From contig OY751490.1 in assembly GCA_963565915.1 (NCBI GenBank), forward strand, positions 4,588,001 through 4,652,000: DNA of 64,000 bases, given 5' to 3'. This document shows positions 1-11,015 of the stretch, one piece after another. Both the position numbers and the translations under genes were made by a program. Under the pieces are notes generated by a model that saw nothing but the letters and a program-made list of their open reading frames with translations, was not told the DNA's origin and ran no database searches. Position 1 is the first letter of the stretch. The number at the start of each line of letters is the position of its first letter. The DNA is from Entoloma clypeatum (lineage: Eukaryota > Basidiomycota > Agaricomycetes > Agaricales > Entolomataceae).

Positions 1-2549
1 CGATGAATGGAAAGCTGCCTTTCTCACCAGTTGAGGATTGTTCGAACCGTTGGTCATGTTTTTCGGTCTTTGCAACTCCCCGGGAACGTTCTCTCGAATG
101 ATGGCTAGTCTATTTCGGGACCAGATCCGCCGACGTATCTGCGTGATCTACATGGATGACATCGTGGTTATTGGTAAAACCAAGGAAGAACTCGCATGAA
201 ACACTGAAGAAATCCTACAGATCCTATTGGACAATGATTTGTTCCTAAAGGAGAAGAAGTGTTTATGGGAAGTAACGAAATGTCCTATATTGGGATATGT
301 GGTTGGTGAGGGACGTGTTGAGATGGAAACTGAGAAGGTGGATACAATTCGAAACTGGCGAGCACCCACATCAAAAAAGGAAGTTCAGAAGTTCCTTGGA
401 TTTGCTAACTTCTATCGACGATTTATTGAAGGGTACTCAAACATCGCAAAGCCTCTCACCGCGCTCACAGGCGGTATGGCATTTAGTTGGGGACCAACAG
501 AGCAGCAAGCCTTTGAAGGCCTCATACGGGCAATTACATCGGCACCGGTCTTGGCATTACCAAAACCAGAGGGACAGTTCAGGGTTGAAACCGATGCATC
601 GGGCTATGCAATTGGAGCAGTACTCTCTCAGAAGCAAGACGACAAATGGCACCCCATCGCGTTCTTGTCGCGGACCATGTCCGCGGCCGAACAGAATTAC
701 GAGATATACGACAAGGAACTTCTGGCAGTCATGGAAGCATTGAAAGATTGGAGACACTATCTGCTCGAAGCCAAGGAACATTTTGAAATCTTGACCGATC
801 ATAAGAACCTGGAATACTTCCGTCGTCCTCAGGACCTGAATCAACGACAGCGACGCTGGAAAATGAAGTTACAGGACTATGACTTCGAATTACGGCATGT
901 GCCCGGCAAGACCAATGCGAAAGCGGATTCCTGTCACGCTTACCCTGGTATGAAGCGGAACTCAAACCACAGGACAGTGACCAAATGCTCAAGGAGGGAC
1001 TATTCTTGAAACGATTGGAATCAGAAGATGTGGTACAAATGGAGATGTTCACGGAGGAACAATTCTTTGAAGGGGGTGAAACATCTGATTCCATCAAAAT
1101 TGGAAACGTCACGACCATCGAAAATCCGTGGATTGCACGCATCAAGGGTTCAAACCGCATGGAGACAGAAGTAGCCCAGGGTCTAAAGAAGAATCCTCAT
1201 TGGTATCAACAGGAAAACGGCATCACATATGCAGGCGAACGAGTCTATGTCCCACCAGATCCACAATTGCGACAAGAATTGATGTTTGAATCACACGATG
1301 CACCAGTGGCTGGACATCCAGGACAGTACCGGACACATGAACTCCTCACTCGCACCTACTGGTGGCCTACCATACTGCATGATGTGAAGAAGTACGTGAA
1401 GGGTTGCGACACTTGTCAACGCAACAAGATTAACCGACAAAAGCGACATGCTCCGCTACATCCCCATGCAGCACCAAGTCACCCATGGGAAGACATAGGA
1501 ATCGACGTTGTGGGACCGATACCAGAATCTGATGGAAAAAACGCAATTCTGGTCATCACGGATAGACATTCAAAGATGCTTCACCTCATTCCGACAACCA
1601 TGGAACTATCGGCTGAAGGATTAGCCAAGATCTATCGGGATCAGATATGGAAGCTTCATCGGATCCCCAAGAAGATCATCAGCGATAGGGGACCACAGTT
1701 CGCTGCGAAGTTCATGGAGATACTCTGCCACATGTTAGGGATCAAGGGGAACCTGTCCACCGCATACCACCCACAGACTGATGGACAGGCCGAGTGATCG
1801 CATCAGGAAACAGAAGCATTCTTACGAAACTTTGTCAACCATCTACAGGATGATTGGGCAGAATGGATCGCAATCACAGAGTTCCAGTACAATGACAAAG
1901 AACATCAGGCGACAAGGCGCGCCCCATTCTATCTCAACTACGGTTCACATCCTTGGAAGGGAGAACTAGTGTTAGAAGATACCAATCCGGCTGCCAACGA
2001 CTTCTTGAAAAAACTCAAACAGGCACAAGAAGAAGCCAATGCAGCACTGAAACAAGCACAGGATCAGATGAAGAAGACAGTTGATACACGGCGAAGTCCG
2101 TCTTGGAACTACCGCATCGGGAACAAGGTGTGGCTGGGGGGGGCTAACATCAGGACCGATCGCCCCTCAAGAAGCTTGATGCACTCCGACATGGACCATT
2201 CAAAGTCCTAGAGAAGAAAGGAGCTAGTGCGTACCTTCTTGATCTTCTGAAGACTTGGAAGATGATCCACCCTGTGTTCAACGAGACCCTGTTATCGCCA
2301 TACGAAACCCCGAAGTATGCTATTCAGAAGAAGAAGCCAGCCCCTGATCCGATCATCGTCGAAGGACGAGAAGAGTACCATGTGTCTATGATCCTAGACT
2401 CTTGAAAGTTCCGTGGAAAGATCCAGTACCTCGTCCAGTGGGAAGGATATGGCCCAGAAGAGAACACATGGGAACCTCGAACCAACGTTCAGAACGCCCA
2501 AGATCTGATCCATGATTTCCATCGGCAGAAGCTGTCTCGCCCACGATAA
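1..2549 (+). pseudogene. Gypsy-1 copy A, pol (RT to chromodomain), broken and cut by the window edge
   Basis: Chromovirus polyprotein starting inside reverse transcriptase. In order: RT with the YMDD active site near 150, RNase H (ETDASG near 590), integrase with zinc-binding HHCC (1300-1430), the catalytic core (near 1500-1790, SDRGPQF and YHPQTDG), and a chromodomain (about 2370-2520). It is dead. In-frame TGA codons lie at 32-34, 197-199, 1795-1797 and 2403-2405. Comparison with the copy at 43419-47027 shows that the equivalent codon is arginine at the four sites, CGA where I could read it. Single-base losses near 935 and 2170 shift the frame. Downstream are ORF3 and the 3' LTR of the same element. 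Confidence 0.93.
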
Positions 2550-2682
2550 AAGACATCTTTCGAAAGCCACAACAGTACTGACCTCACCAGTCAAACACAC
2601 ACCGAGTTCCCCGCTCTAGTCCACTTCTCTGCCCAGTATAGCCTCCCCATTCTTCTTTTACCTCTCAACCATCCTCGCCGCC

Positions 2683-3003
2683 ATGTCTAACACCGCCGCT
2701 ACCTCCACTTCCACTGCCGACATCAACCCCGCCATCGCCGCCCTCATGAATGAAGCACTCTCCATGAGAGACCAAATCCATGCCCTTGAAACTTCCCTTG
2801 CCGATCTCCTTCATTGCCAGATGCATATCCAGCTCCACTCACTGTCCAACCTCCCTGTCGCCCCAAGTCCCGAGGAAAAACAAATTCTCAGAAATTACAC
2901 CAGCACCCTCGTCATTGAAAATCGGTGTATTTGGTTGGCTATCAAAGGCCTCGAGCTCACTGTTGCCATCAACGAGGAGATTGGAGCCTCAAGGAGAGCC
3001 TGA
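2683..3003 (+). CDS. Gypsy-1 ORF3, 106-residue protein between pol and 3' LTR
   Basis: Small ORF of unknown function on the pol strand, after the pol stop and before the LTR. It opens MSNTAATSTSTADINPAIAA. A stretch rich in Leu, Met and His (about residues 20-55) has spacing that could form a helix or coiled coil; no catalytic motif is visible. Full or partial copies occur at 12557, 13201, 21273 and 43067 in the same place relative to pol, so it belongs to the element and is not a chance ORF. The start ATG follows a C-rich leader (gccgccATG). I do not recognise the family. Confidence 0.6.
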   Translation: MSNTAATSTSTADINPAIAALMNEALSMRDQIHALETSLADLLHCQMHIQLHSLSNLPVAPSPEEKQILRNYTSTLVIENRCIWLAIKGLELTVAINEEIGASRRA

Positions 3004-3078
3004 ACTGGTCCGACCCCAACAACAATGAGGAATGGGGACAGTGACTCTGTGAGGACACAGAGCTTGAGGAGGGGAACA

Positions 3079-3480
3079 TGTTACGGACTCTACAGTATGA
3101 GGACCATGTCATATCTTTTACCTATCATCCGAACGCGGCGCCCTCTTATGAACTTACTATGTCTAATGTCTACTTTCGCAACCTTCGATTCCCAGTCTGA
3201 CTCACTACCTTACTTTGTCATCCCCTTTAGTATACTTCGCTCCCACGCTGACTTGCTTTCCACAGTCAGCTTACTCATTGTACATAGCCTTCCGCAGTTG
3301 CCTTACTCATGTGCACTGCCTTCCGCAGTACTGACTCATCCGCTATCGCCTATAGTCAGTACCTATATAAACCCTCTGTAGCATAGTTAGATTCCTTAGA
3401 TTTAGCAATCACATTGCTCTTCGCCTTTCCACTTCCTGCATACTCTGCCTGAACCTTGGAACGGTTTGTTAAGCATAACA
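3079..3480 (+). repeat. Gypsy-1 3' LTR, 402 bp
   Basis: Begins TGTTACGG and ends AAGCATAACA, so the termini are TGTTA...TAACA. It is preceded by a purine tract (GAGGAGGGGAACA) fitting a plus-strand primer. A TATA box (CTATATAAAC) lies near 3362. The same 402 bp unit recurs at 21669-22070 and, reversed, at 49835-50236; a 401 bp copy is at 17180-17580. Confidence 0.92.
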
Positions 3481-3541
3481 CTATGGAGGTACAGCACTTC
3501 TTTTCAGGGAAGAAACATTCATCTTCTAACTTCTTTCTTAG

Positions 3542-4591
3542 TCATTCGTCATTCACAAAAACAGTGCCTCAATCACAGAACCGCCCATACTGCATGCTGT
3601 GTTGCTGCCTTCTTCAGATGATTTGGCACTTTCAGCGGAGTTGAAGGAGCGGCATCAAGTCCCTTGGTGGGGGGTCAAGGTCATGGTTATCAAGCGTGGA
3701 CACCAGCGTAAAGGCCAGCCCGCGGTCGTTGAGAATGTTCTGCCCAATCAAGATACAGTGAGCGGCCTCAGGATTGAAGTCCGTTTCATGAACTATGATC
3801 CAAATGTGCCGTTCCTGAAGGCGATCTTCAATTATGATGACATGGTTGAATTTGAGTATGAGTTCCATCCAATATACATTCATCCTCTGATGCTAATTAA
3901 TGATCCTTACTTTCAGCACCAAGCAAGAGCTATTCAAGTTCCAGTACCCACAAAGTCGCCTCTTCGACCCACTTTTCCGTGACCCACTTCCCCGCGCCTG
4001 GCCCCCCCCACCCATCTTAATTGCGAGCACCCCCATGCCTGAGCCTGGAGGCTCATCGTCCACCCCAGCTTGGGATCCATCGTCGCTACTCCTGCCCCAC
4101 AACACCCTTCACATCCGTGCCCACTCCCAATCATGATCTTCTTGATCCACATTTCTTGGGCATCAAAGTACATCAAAGTACAGGTGAAGGTTACTGGTGG
4201 CCAGTTCAACCTGTCGCGGGTCTATGTTTCCAGCACCATGCGTGAAGGACAGCCAAAAATTATTTACACGGCGAATTGAAGGATGCACATTTTGGACCCA
4301 GATTGGGTTTCTATCATCCATCCGAATGTGAAGCAGGCTGACACTCTGCTTGTCGTTCTCAAGGGGGATCATCAGGGTAGGTTTGCTCTTCAAATTTGTC
4401 ATAGTCGCCGTGGCTCTGAGGAAGCAGCTCTCATCGAAATCATTGATTCTGTTGGTGCAAGTTCAACTCGGACAGGAATTGAGGTGCGGCTGCCTGCAGA
4501 CCACCTTGCAATTGTCTTCGAAATAAAGGAAGAGAAACGACGGCATGAGGAGTGCATGGTAGATCGTCGAAAGCAGGCTCGCAACTGACAT
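3542..4591 (+). pseudogene. KOW-domain protein family, broken host-type gene
   Basis: Remnant of a family common in Agaricomycetes with a KOW-like nucleic-acid-binding motif (VKVMVIKRGHQRKGQ, about 3670-3715), then a Ser/Pro-rich stretch (STPAWDPSS, near 4057) and a C-terminal domain (LDPDWVSIIHPN, then LLVVLKGDHQG, 4290-4380). A 61 bp intron at 3856-3916 (GTATGA...TTTCAG) restores the frame to VEFDTKQELFKFQ. Damage: a further frameshift near 4110-4130; a 10-base tandem duplication (CATCAAAGTA at 4161 and 4171) that shifts the frame; and a TGA at about 4277-4279 that fits a former CGA. The 5' end is cut by the Gypsy-1 LTR at 3480. The role of the family is not known to me. Confidence 0.7.
3856..3916 (+). 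other. Spliceosomal intron, 61 bp, in the KOW pseudogene
   Basis: GT...AG limits with a TGCTAAT-like branch site shortly before TTACTTTCAG. Removing it joins two open frames that make sense together. The size is typical of basidiomycetes. Confidence 0.65.
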
Positions 4592-4749
4592 TTTTTTACT
4601 ATCGTTTTATTTTGATAAGAATCCCTCCCCCGCTCTACCTACATACATCATTATCGTCACGCTTAGGGCATTTTATATGACATATTTACACTTGAATCAT
4701 ATTGCTTGCTTGCAGAAAGAAGTCTCAGAGATGCGCGAGTGTTTTGTTT

Positions 4750-5387
4750 GAATTTGTGTTTGTTGTGTTTACGAGGCACCGGCTCAAGCTGGCAGCCAAA
4801 CCGAAACCGCTTACAACCGTGGCTTTGGAACATCACGGTTCGGCTTGGTTTTGGCTCTGTGCAGTGCAGTTTCGGCTCAGAGCCAACTGGAGTTGGAACC
4901 GCGGCAACACTAAACTGGACTGGCCTGGACTGGAAGAGACCTGAACTGGCAGTTCAGGTCTCACTGATTTTGAGCTCAACCAGTCTCCAGTCTCTCCAAA
5001 TTTGGAAAACAATTGGACTGGTTCACCCCCAGTTCTAGTTTTGGGTCTGAAAAATATGAACTGGTTCCAGTTTTTGACCATATATTCATTCAAGAACTGT
5101 AATTTTATGGGCAAAGATGTTCTTTTATACAGTTTTCAATTATTTTTACAAGAGTTTATATCCAAAATGCTTGAGAAACATATTATTGATAACAAATTGA
5201 GTATATTTTCAAGTTTTTGATTGAAAAAACAGGCTTTTGGTAGGTTTATAAATGGTTGAGAATTTCAACAGTTTAAACTGGGTCCAGTCCAGTTTTTTCA
5301 GACTTTGAGAAAAAAAATAAACTGCCAGTCTCCAGTTCATCAATTTTTTGATCAAAAAACTGGACTGGACTGAACCCTCAAACACTA
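4750..5387. mobile_element. hAT-type non-autonomous element, family A, degraded copy
   Basis: The right end reads GAACCCTCAAACACTA, the terminal sequence of family A (see 8623-10804). The body consists of degenerate CTGGACTGG / CCAGTCCAG words on both sides, as in the long inverted ends of the better copies. I could not place the left end or a target duplication. No coding sequence. Confidence 0.5.
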
Positions 5388-5635
5388 CCACTGACCTACA
5401 TATTGGGGTGCAGCTTCAGCATGGCCTCTCACATGTGACGTGGCAGTCTCTAATTTGACTGCTATAGCTACTACTGGATGTCCAGCTGAGGGAACTGCTG
5501 TTCCCTTGGTAGGTCTGACTATATTACAGCCTGGGAAAGACTCATGTTTTCCCATGAATGTCAAAATAAGGTTTTTATCTTTAGTGTTACCAAAAAGCAT
5601 GGCAACACATTGATGATTTTTGCCATTTTTGGTTG
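5385..5635 (-). other. Short open frame, unrecognised
   Basis: A minus-strand frame of about 80 codons (…CVAMLFGNTKDKNLILTF…) with protein-like composition. It has no start that I trust, no recognisable motif and no partner. It may be a fragment of a retroelement protein. Confidence 0.2.
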
Positions 5636-5869
5636 CAAGAGTCTAAGAGAGTATAGAACCACTAGGATAGTTTAAAAAATGTAACATGTCGTTACAGGGA
5701 GCTCTGAATACCTCACCCAGCATGGAGTAAACTAGACCAGTGAATGGATTACTAGGGTTCTTGTGCAGGTGTGAAGATAAGGGCTAGGGCTTATGTAAGG
5801 TAAACAACTACCTAAATAGGGTTTGCCATGAAGCCCTAGCCAAACAACACCAGATCCATTACACATGCC

Positions 5870-6002
5870 CCATGACCACCCCTCATGTCCAACTGCTGCT
5901 CTTAATGCCCAACAGCTGTCTCTCATGCTCAACTGCCATCCCTCACTCCCAACATGCCCAATGTGCCCAACTGCCATTCCTTGCTTCCAACATGCCCCAT
6001 GA
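5870..6002. repeat. Minisatellite family 1 fragment
   Basis: Imperfect tandem units of about 20-24 bp built on TGCCCAACTGCC. A second block of the same family lies at about 6327-6505. The stretch between (6003-6326) is AT-rich and I see nothing definite in it. Confidence 0.6.
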
Positions 6003-6789
6003 CCACCTCTCATGTTAAAGTGCGATATATGTGATAAAACACTTTATTACATGTCAAGAAACATCCTACAATATAGTTATATATAAAATATCAAAAACAC
6101 GATATAGTGGACACCTAGAATCACACCTCATGCATTTCTGAACCGAAAAAGAAGCATACAGAACCAGAATCCAACTATGTCCCAGACTGGGACACATTAC
6201 TGCTTTTGCAAACTTGCGAAACACAGAACTATTAACAAACTCTGTGAATTGGTGAATTGCAGACTATTCTTGACATCATATCTGACTAGTGCTATCACTA
6301 GACTTGATTGGTTTAACATCTCATGCCCAACGGCCACCTCTAGAGTCTCTTGTACCCCATGGCTGCCTCTTGTGTCCAACAGCCATCCCTTGTACCCCAT
6401 GGATGCCCCTCATGCCCAACACCTGTCCCTCACACCCAACTGCTGTCTCCTGCTCTCAACATGCCCAACAGCCATCCCTCATGCCCAATGTGTCCAACTG
6501 CTGTTTAGTGTTTGAAAGTCCAGTCCAGTCCGGTTTTTTGCCCAAAAAATTAAAAACCTAGAACCAAGACTGGTTGAGTGGTTTCTCCAAAAAACTGAAA
6601 CCAGGACTGGACTGGTCAAAGACTGGTGAACCAGTCTTTCCTTTCTCAAAAAAGTAAACCAGGACTGGTTCGAACTGGTTTAAATAAACTGGTTATTTTC
6701 CAATTTATTAAAACTGTTTCGAAATATCATTTATGACACATTTCAAAACATTTTATAGAAGCTTTGATGAAACAATCTATGTGAACCTA

Positions 6790-8395
6790 CAGTGCCTCAC
6801 AAAACTGATTCAATGTTTGTTGCTTTTTGAATACCTTCAAGATAACTCTGCAAAGAATACCAATTGAATTAAACCTTTGGTATATAATTGAAAGCCCTAC
6901 TTCAGGGCTTTCAGAATATAAAGGAATCATATGATTCAGATCAGAATCCATGGAGATATGATTAAATTAAATCAGCAACTCATTGAATCAGTTTTGTGAG
7001 TACCTATGGCAATTATCAGAATCAAATGCTTCACTGGTTGTATGGTAACCAGTTGTCATGACTTACTGATGGAACTTGAATAGAACCCTGATGGGTTGTC
7101 AAGGAAAGTTGTATAAGAAGAATCCAACCTCAACAGCCTCCATAATTAATCATGCGCCCTATCTCCTCTTCCCACAAGGAAAACATTCTTTCTCTGGCCT
7201 CCAATGGTCACTCCACTCATCTAACCTGGGTGTCAGCCAACCAACTGTCTCCAGAGTGCTTCAGAATCTTCTTCCTCATCGCAATCTCTCTTCTGGTGGT
7301 CGTCCATCCAAGCTTTCTCCCACCAACACACGAAACATACTTTCACAAATCACCTCAGGGAGAGCCTCCAATGCTGTGCAGGCTACCAAACACATCAACA
7401 CTGTCATCTCCAATCCTGTCTCCCCAGAAACTGTGAGAAGGGTTCTCAGAAACATGAATTCAAGGCTGTAACAAAGAAGAAAAGACCTTTCTTAAAGGCC
7501 ATACATCGGAAGAGGCAGTTGGTATTTGCTATGAAGCACAGGGAATGGACAGTGGAGGACTGGAAGAGGGTCATTTGGTCAGATGAGACCAAAATCAACA
7601 GGTTTGGGTCAGATGGCAAGGAATGGGTCTGGAAAAAGAAGGGTGAGAGGCTTATTGAAAGAGAGGTTCAGGGCACAGTCAAGTTTGGGGGAGGAAATAT
7701 TATGGTTTGGGGTTGTATGGGTTGGGAAGGTGTGGGGAGACTTGCAGAGGTTGAGGGGAGGATAGATGCTGATCAGTATGTGTCCATTTTGGAGGACAAT
7801 TTGCTGCCCAGCATGGAGGAGAGTGGAATCTCTGAAGAGGAGATCATTTTTCAGCAGGACAATGACCCCAAGCACACCTCCAAGAAGGCCAAAAAATGGA
7901 TGGACAGCAAGAATATTGCTCTGCTGGATTGGCCTGCACAGTCCCCAGACCTCAATTCTATTGAACACCTCTGGGTTCATATTAAAAGGAAGTTGAATGA
8001 ATATCCAACACCACCCAAGGGTGTCTGGGAGATTTGGGACAGAGCAGCAGAGGTGTGGAATAATATAGAGCCAGAAGTGTGTCAAAGCCTGATAGAAAGT
8101 ATGCCAAGAAGGGTAGAGGCAGTAATCAAAGCTAAGGGGGGTAATACCAAGTACTAAAGTATAAAATACTGTATTTATTGTACATACTCACAAAACTGAT
8201 TCAATGAGTCCCTGGAGTAATTTGATCATATATTGATCATTTTTTATGGGAATTACATAATTATTGCAGATTCCGAGAGTCCTGAAGCAGGGCTTTTAAC
8301 CATGTACCAATACCTTCTTTTGATTGGCATTATTTGAAGTTATTTTGAAGGTATTCACAAAGTAGCAAACATTGAATCAGTTTTGTGAGGCACTG
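6790..8395 (+). mobile_element. Tc1/mariner element, 1606 bp
   Basis: Inverted ends start CAGTGCCTCACAAAACTG and are flanked by TA dinucleotides at 6788-6789 and 8396-8397. Each end holds two copies of CTCACAAAACTGATTCAATG facing each other: 6796-6815 with 6981-7000, and 8187-8206 with 8370-8389. Inside is one transposase gene on the plus strand. It sits in the hAT-type element at 6506-8615. Confidence 0.92.
7152..8157 (+). pseudogene. Tc1-like transposase, frameshifted N-terminus
   Basis: Cut-and-paste transposase of the DD34E type. The N-terminal part has paired helix-turn-helix character (LGVSQPTVSRVLQNLL, then GGRPSKLSP). The catalytic half from about 7455 is open: WSDETK (first Asp, near 7580), QQDNDPKHTS (second Asp, near 7855) and SPDLNSIEHLW (Glu, near 7945). 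The ORF ends at 8157. Start chosen at MRPIS by comparison with the second Tc1 at 58752. Two frame changes, near 7220 and 7455, break the DNA-binding half, so this copy is probably inactive as it stands. Confidence 0.88.
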
Positions 8396-8622
8396 TATAA
8401 GAACCTGTGTGAACCTATGACCAGTTTACATTTTTTGAGTCTCAAATCAAGACTGATGTCAAACCAGTCTTCTTCTTTTCCAAAAATTGAAGAACCTGAG
8501 ACTGGTCAATCCTCAAAAATCTGAAACTTGAGACTGCAGTCCAGTCTCTCACCAGTCTTCATCAGTCTGGTTCTGGTCCAGTTCTAGGTCTTTGAGACTG
8601 GACTTCAAAACACTACTGCTGT

Positions 8623-10804
8623 TAGTGTTTGAGGGTTCGGTTTGGTTCAGTTTTTTGCCCCAAAAACGGGTGGACCGAGACTGGACCGGTCTTTCAATCA
8701 CTCAGAAATATGATAGACTGAGACCGAACTGGGGGGAACCGGTCTCGGCATGTCATTTTGCTTGGACTGGACCGGTCCAAACTGGTCTAGACCGGTCGTA
8801 ACTATGGTAATACACTAATAATTTAAAAATGTGTGTTGGGCGCGAGACGACACCGTTGGACGCGAGTGGGGGAGCCGTGGGGCGCGAGTGAGGGGCCGTT
8901 GGTCGTGAGAGGAGGCCGCTGGACGCGAGAGTGGGCCATTGCGCGCGAGTGGGGAGCGTTGGGCGTGAGAAGGTGCTGTTGGGCATGATGGGCAGCCATT
9001 GGGCACACAAAGGGTCTGTTGGGCGCGAAGGGAGGCCATTGGGCATGAGGGGCAGCCATTGGCTGCACAGGGAGGCCGTTGGGTGCACAGGGAGGCCGTT
9101 GGGTGCACAGGGAGGCCATTGGGCATTAGAGGCGGCCACTGGGCACTAGTAGGGGCCATTGGGCATGTGAGGGGGCCGTTAGGCGTGAAGGGGCATTAGA
9201 GTGGGGCATTGGGCACGAAGGGAGGCCATTGGGCGTTAGAGGGGGCCATTGGGCAGCGGTAGTAGCCATTGGGCAGAAGTGGAGCCAGGTGGAGTGGAGG
9301 TGGGGGGATAAAAGAAGTGTGGGAATGTTTTGTTGGCTGTCTGTTGAATTATGGTTCAAGTTTTGGTGATTGCCAAAAGTGCTTGGCAGTCGATGCCGAG
9401 CGATGAGCATCGATGAAACATAAGGCCTCAATGCCCAAACTGTGGCATCACAGGCCTCAAGATAGCTTTGAACTTATGGATAGAGGTATATAGAGTCATA
9501 AAAAGTATATATATAGTTGGAAACTCAAGCTATGTATACTAGAGAATCTGTATTCTAAAATGATGCATCAAAACACACTGTAAATCGTGATGAACAGTGC
9601 ATCATCATGGGTTTTCTCAAACACAAAAACAACCTTTTGTTACTTCCCTCCCTTCCACAACCACTGTAGTCTATATGTACTGTATATATACCATTGTAAC
9701 ATTGTATGTAAATCTACTCACACCATTCAAATCAAGCCCAAGGACTTAATAAGGTGAATAGAAGCAAAATAGATCAAAAATTTGACCAAAAAATTCTGTT
9801 TCAGCTTTGGATTCTCCTCATTCAAGGGACCTCACAGCACATCTGTTTTTCAAATTTGGTGCATTCATTATGGACATATAACACTTTTACTGAAATATGC
9901 ACATTTCATCATTTCTATCTTATCTAGAGATATCTTGATGAGTTCTATCATGTTAAACTATTATTAGATCATGAGGAAGGCACCGCATGCCTGCGCGATG
10001 CATTTGCATATTGTTTACTGTTGTTTGGTGTAAAGCATCACATTATTATATGCTCAAATTCGTGGCAAAAATTCATGAAATAAATAAATATTTATTAACA
10101 TATAATACTCTGGTACATAATTGATATAGTCTGTAAGCTTACTTCCTCCTGTGTAGCCATATTAAGGAGAAATGCGATGTTTTTTGAGTTTGTTTACATA
10201 TATTTGACACATTTGATGCGCGCATGTCGCACATCATCCAATGTCAAATCGACACATCCACCCATTGCTCGCTCCGCAATGAGAGGCACACAGATATAAC
10301 AAAAATAACACAGTAATAATAGTACAGATACAACAAAAATAGCACTGTAAACACAGATACAAAGAAATAACACTGTAATCATATGTTTTAGCTATGTTTT
10401 CACCATGTTTCACTCAATTCTTAACCTTTGTGACTCTGAGCAAGAGTTTATATACAAGCTAGAAATATATTCCACTCAGTTGTAGCTTCAAAACAAGCCT
10501 TAGACCAATGAAATTGCACTATAAATATCTAGAATATTATGCAGATTACTGAAAAATCTCCAAAAATTGTAGAATATTAGGGGGGGGGGGGGTTGGAGGT
10601 GTATCCCAAAGGGCAAAAAGACCGGTCTAGACCTGTTTAGACCGGTCTTTTTGCAGTCTAAGTCAAAAAAAAAATCTAGACTGAACTGCAGTCTAAATTT
10701 TCTAAAATGTATAGACCTTAAACTGCGGTTCAGTCCAACGTGGTCTATTTTTAAATTCAGTTCAGTCCGGTTCAGGTCTATGTAGACTGAACCTTTGAAC
10801 ACTA
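8623..10804. mobile_element. hAT-type non-autonomous element, family A (copy 1), 2182 bp, with minisatellite
   Basis: Starts TAGTGTTTGAGGGTTCGG and ends GAACCTTTGAACACTA. Perfect 8 bp target duplication ACTGCTGT at 8615-8622 and 10805-10812. Long, imperfect inverted ends are made of GGTCCGGTT / GACCGGTCT words (about 8623-8810 and 10610-10804). The interior holds a minisatellite (8830-9290), AT-rich DNA and a run of G (about 10578-10592). I find no transposase. The copy at 39808-42187 is related over most of its length. Confidence 0.82.
8830..9290. repeat. Minisatellite family 1 inside hAT-type copy 1
   Basis: About 20 imperfect units of 21-24 bp on the theme GGCCRTTGGGCRYGAGRGGR. The unit length leaves several frames open on both strands, so the long ORFs here are artefacts. 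Confidence 0.85.
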
Positions 10805-10812
10805 ACTGCTGT

Positions 10813-11015
10813 CCCTTGTGCCCTCTCACATACAACACCCATCTCTCGTGTGCAACAGCCTTTTTTCTTTTTTTATCTTTTTTTATACACCTGATTTATA
10901 TTCCGGGGCTCAATTGCAGTCCAGTCTGGGCCAACACCACACCTGGTGCCCAATGCCAGCTCTTGCCCAACCACCCAACGGCCATCTGCTGCTCCCAACG
11001 GCCACATCTTGCACC
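10813..11015. repeat. Minisatellite family 1 remnant and T-rich stretch
   Basis: Degenerate CCCAACGGCC units (about 10920-11012), preceded by a T-rich stretch. This is the sequence into which hAT-type copies 0 and 1 inserted. Confidence 0.5.

Larger units (their letters stand above)
6506..8615. mobile_element. hAT-type non-autonomous element, family A (copy 0), carrying a Tc1 element
   Basis: Starts TAGTGTTTGAAAG and ends CTTCAAAACACTA, giving matching inverted ends. It is flanked by CTGCTGTT at 6498-6505 and CTGCTGT at 8616-8622. An eight-base duplication with TAGTG ends fits the hAT superfamily. Without the nested Tc1 it is about 500 bp of CCAGTCC / GGACTGG words and has no gene, so it would need transposase from elsewhere. 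Confidence 0.75.

Noticed and set aside
148..369. Minus-strand ORFs opposite pol (also 3632-3883, 7609-8085, 45601-45822 and many others)
   Set aside because: They are shadows of well-supported genes on the other strand.
8753..9199. Several overlapping ORFs of 65-130 codons on both strands
   Set aside because: They arise because the minisatellite unit keeps several frames open. The proteins are just the repeat (PNGLPSRPTA type). The same holds for 19500-20024, 25266-26720, 40100-40560, 41580-42170 and 53750-54450.
10575..10592. Run of G as a structural or regulatory element
   Set aside because: A single homopolymer inside a non-coding element; no second G run nearby to form a quadruplex, and its length is unreliable in sequencing.
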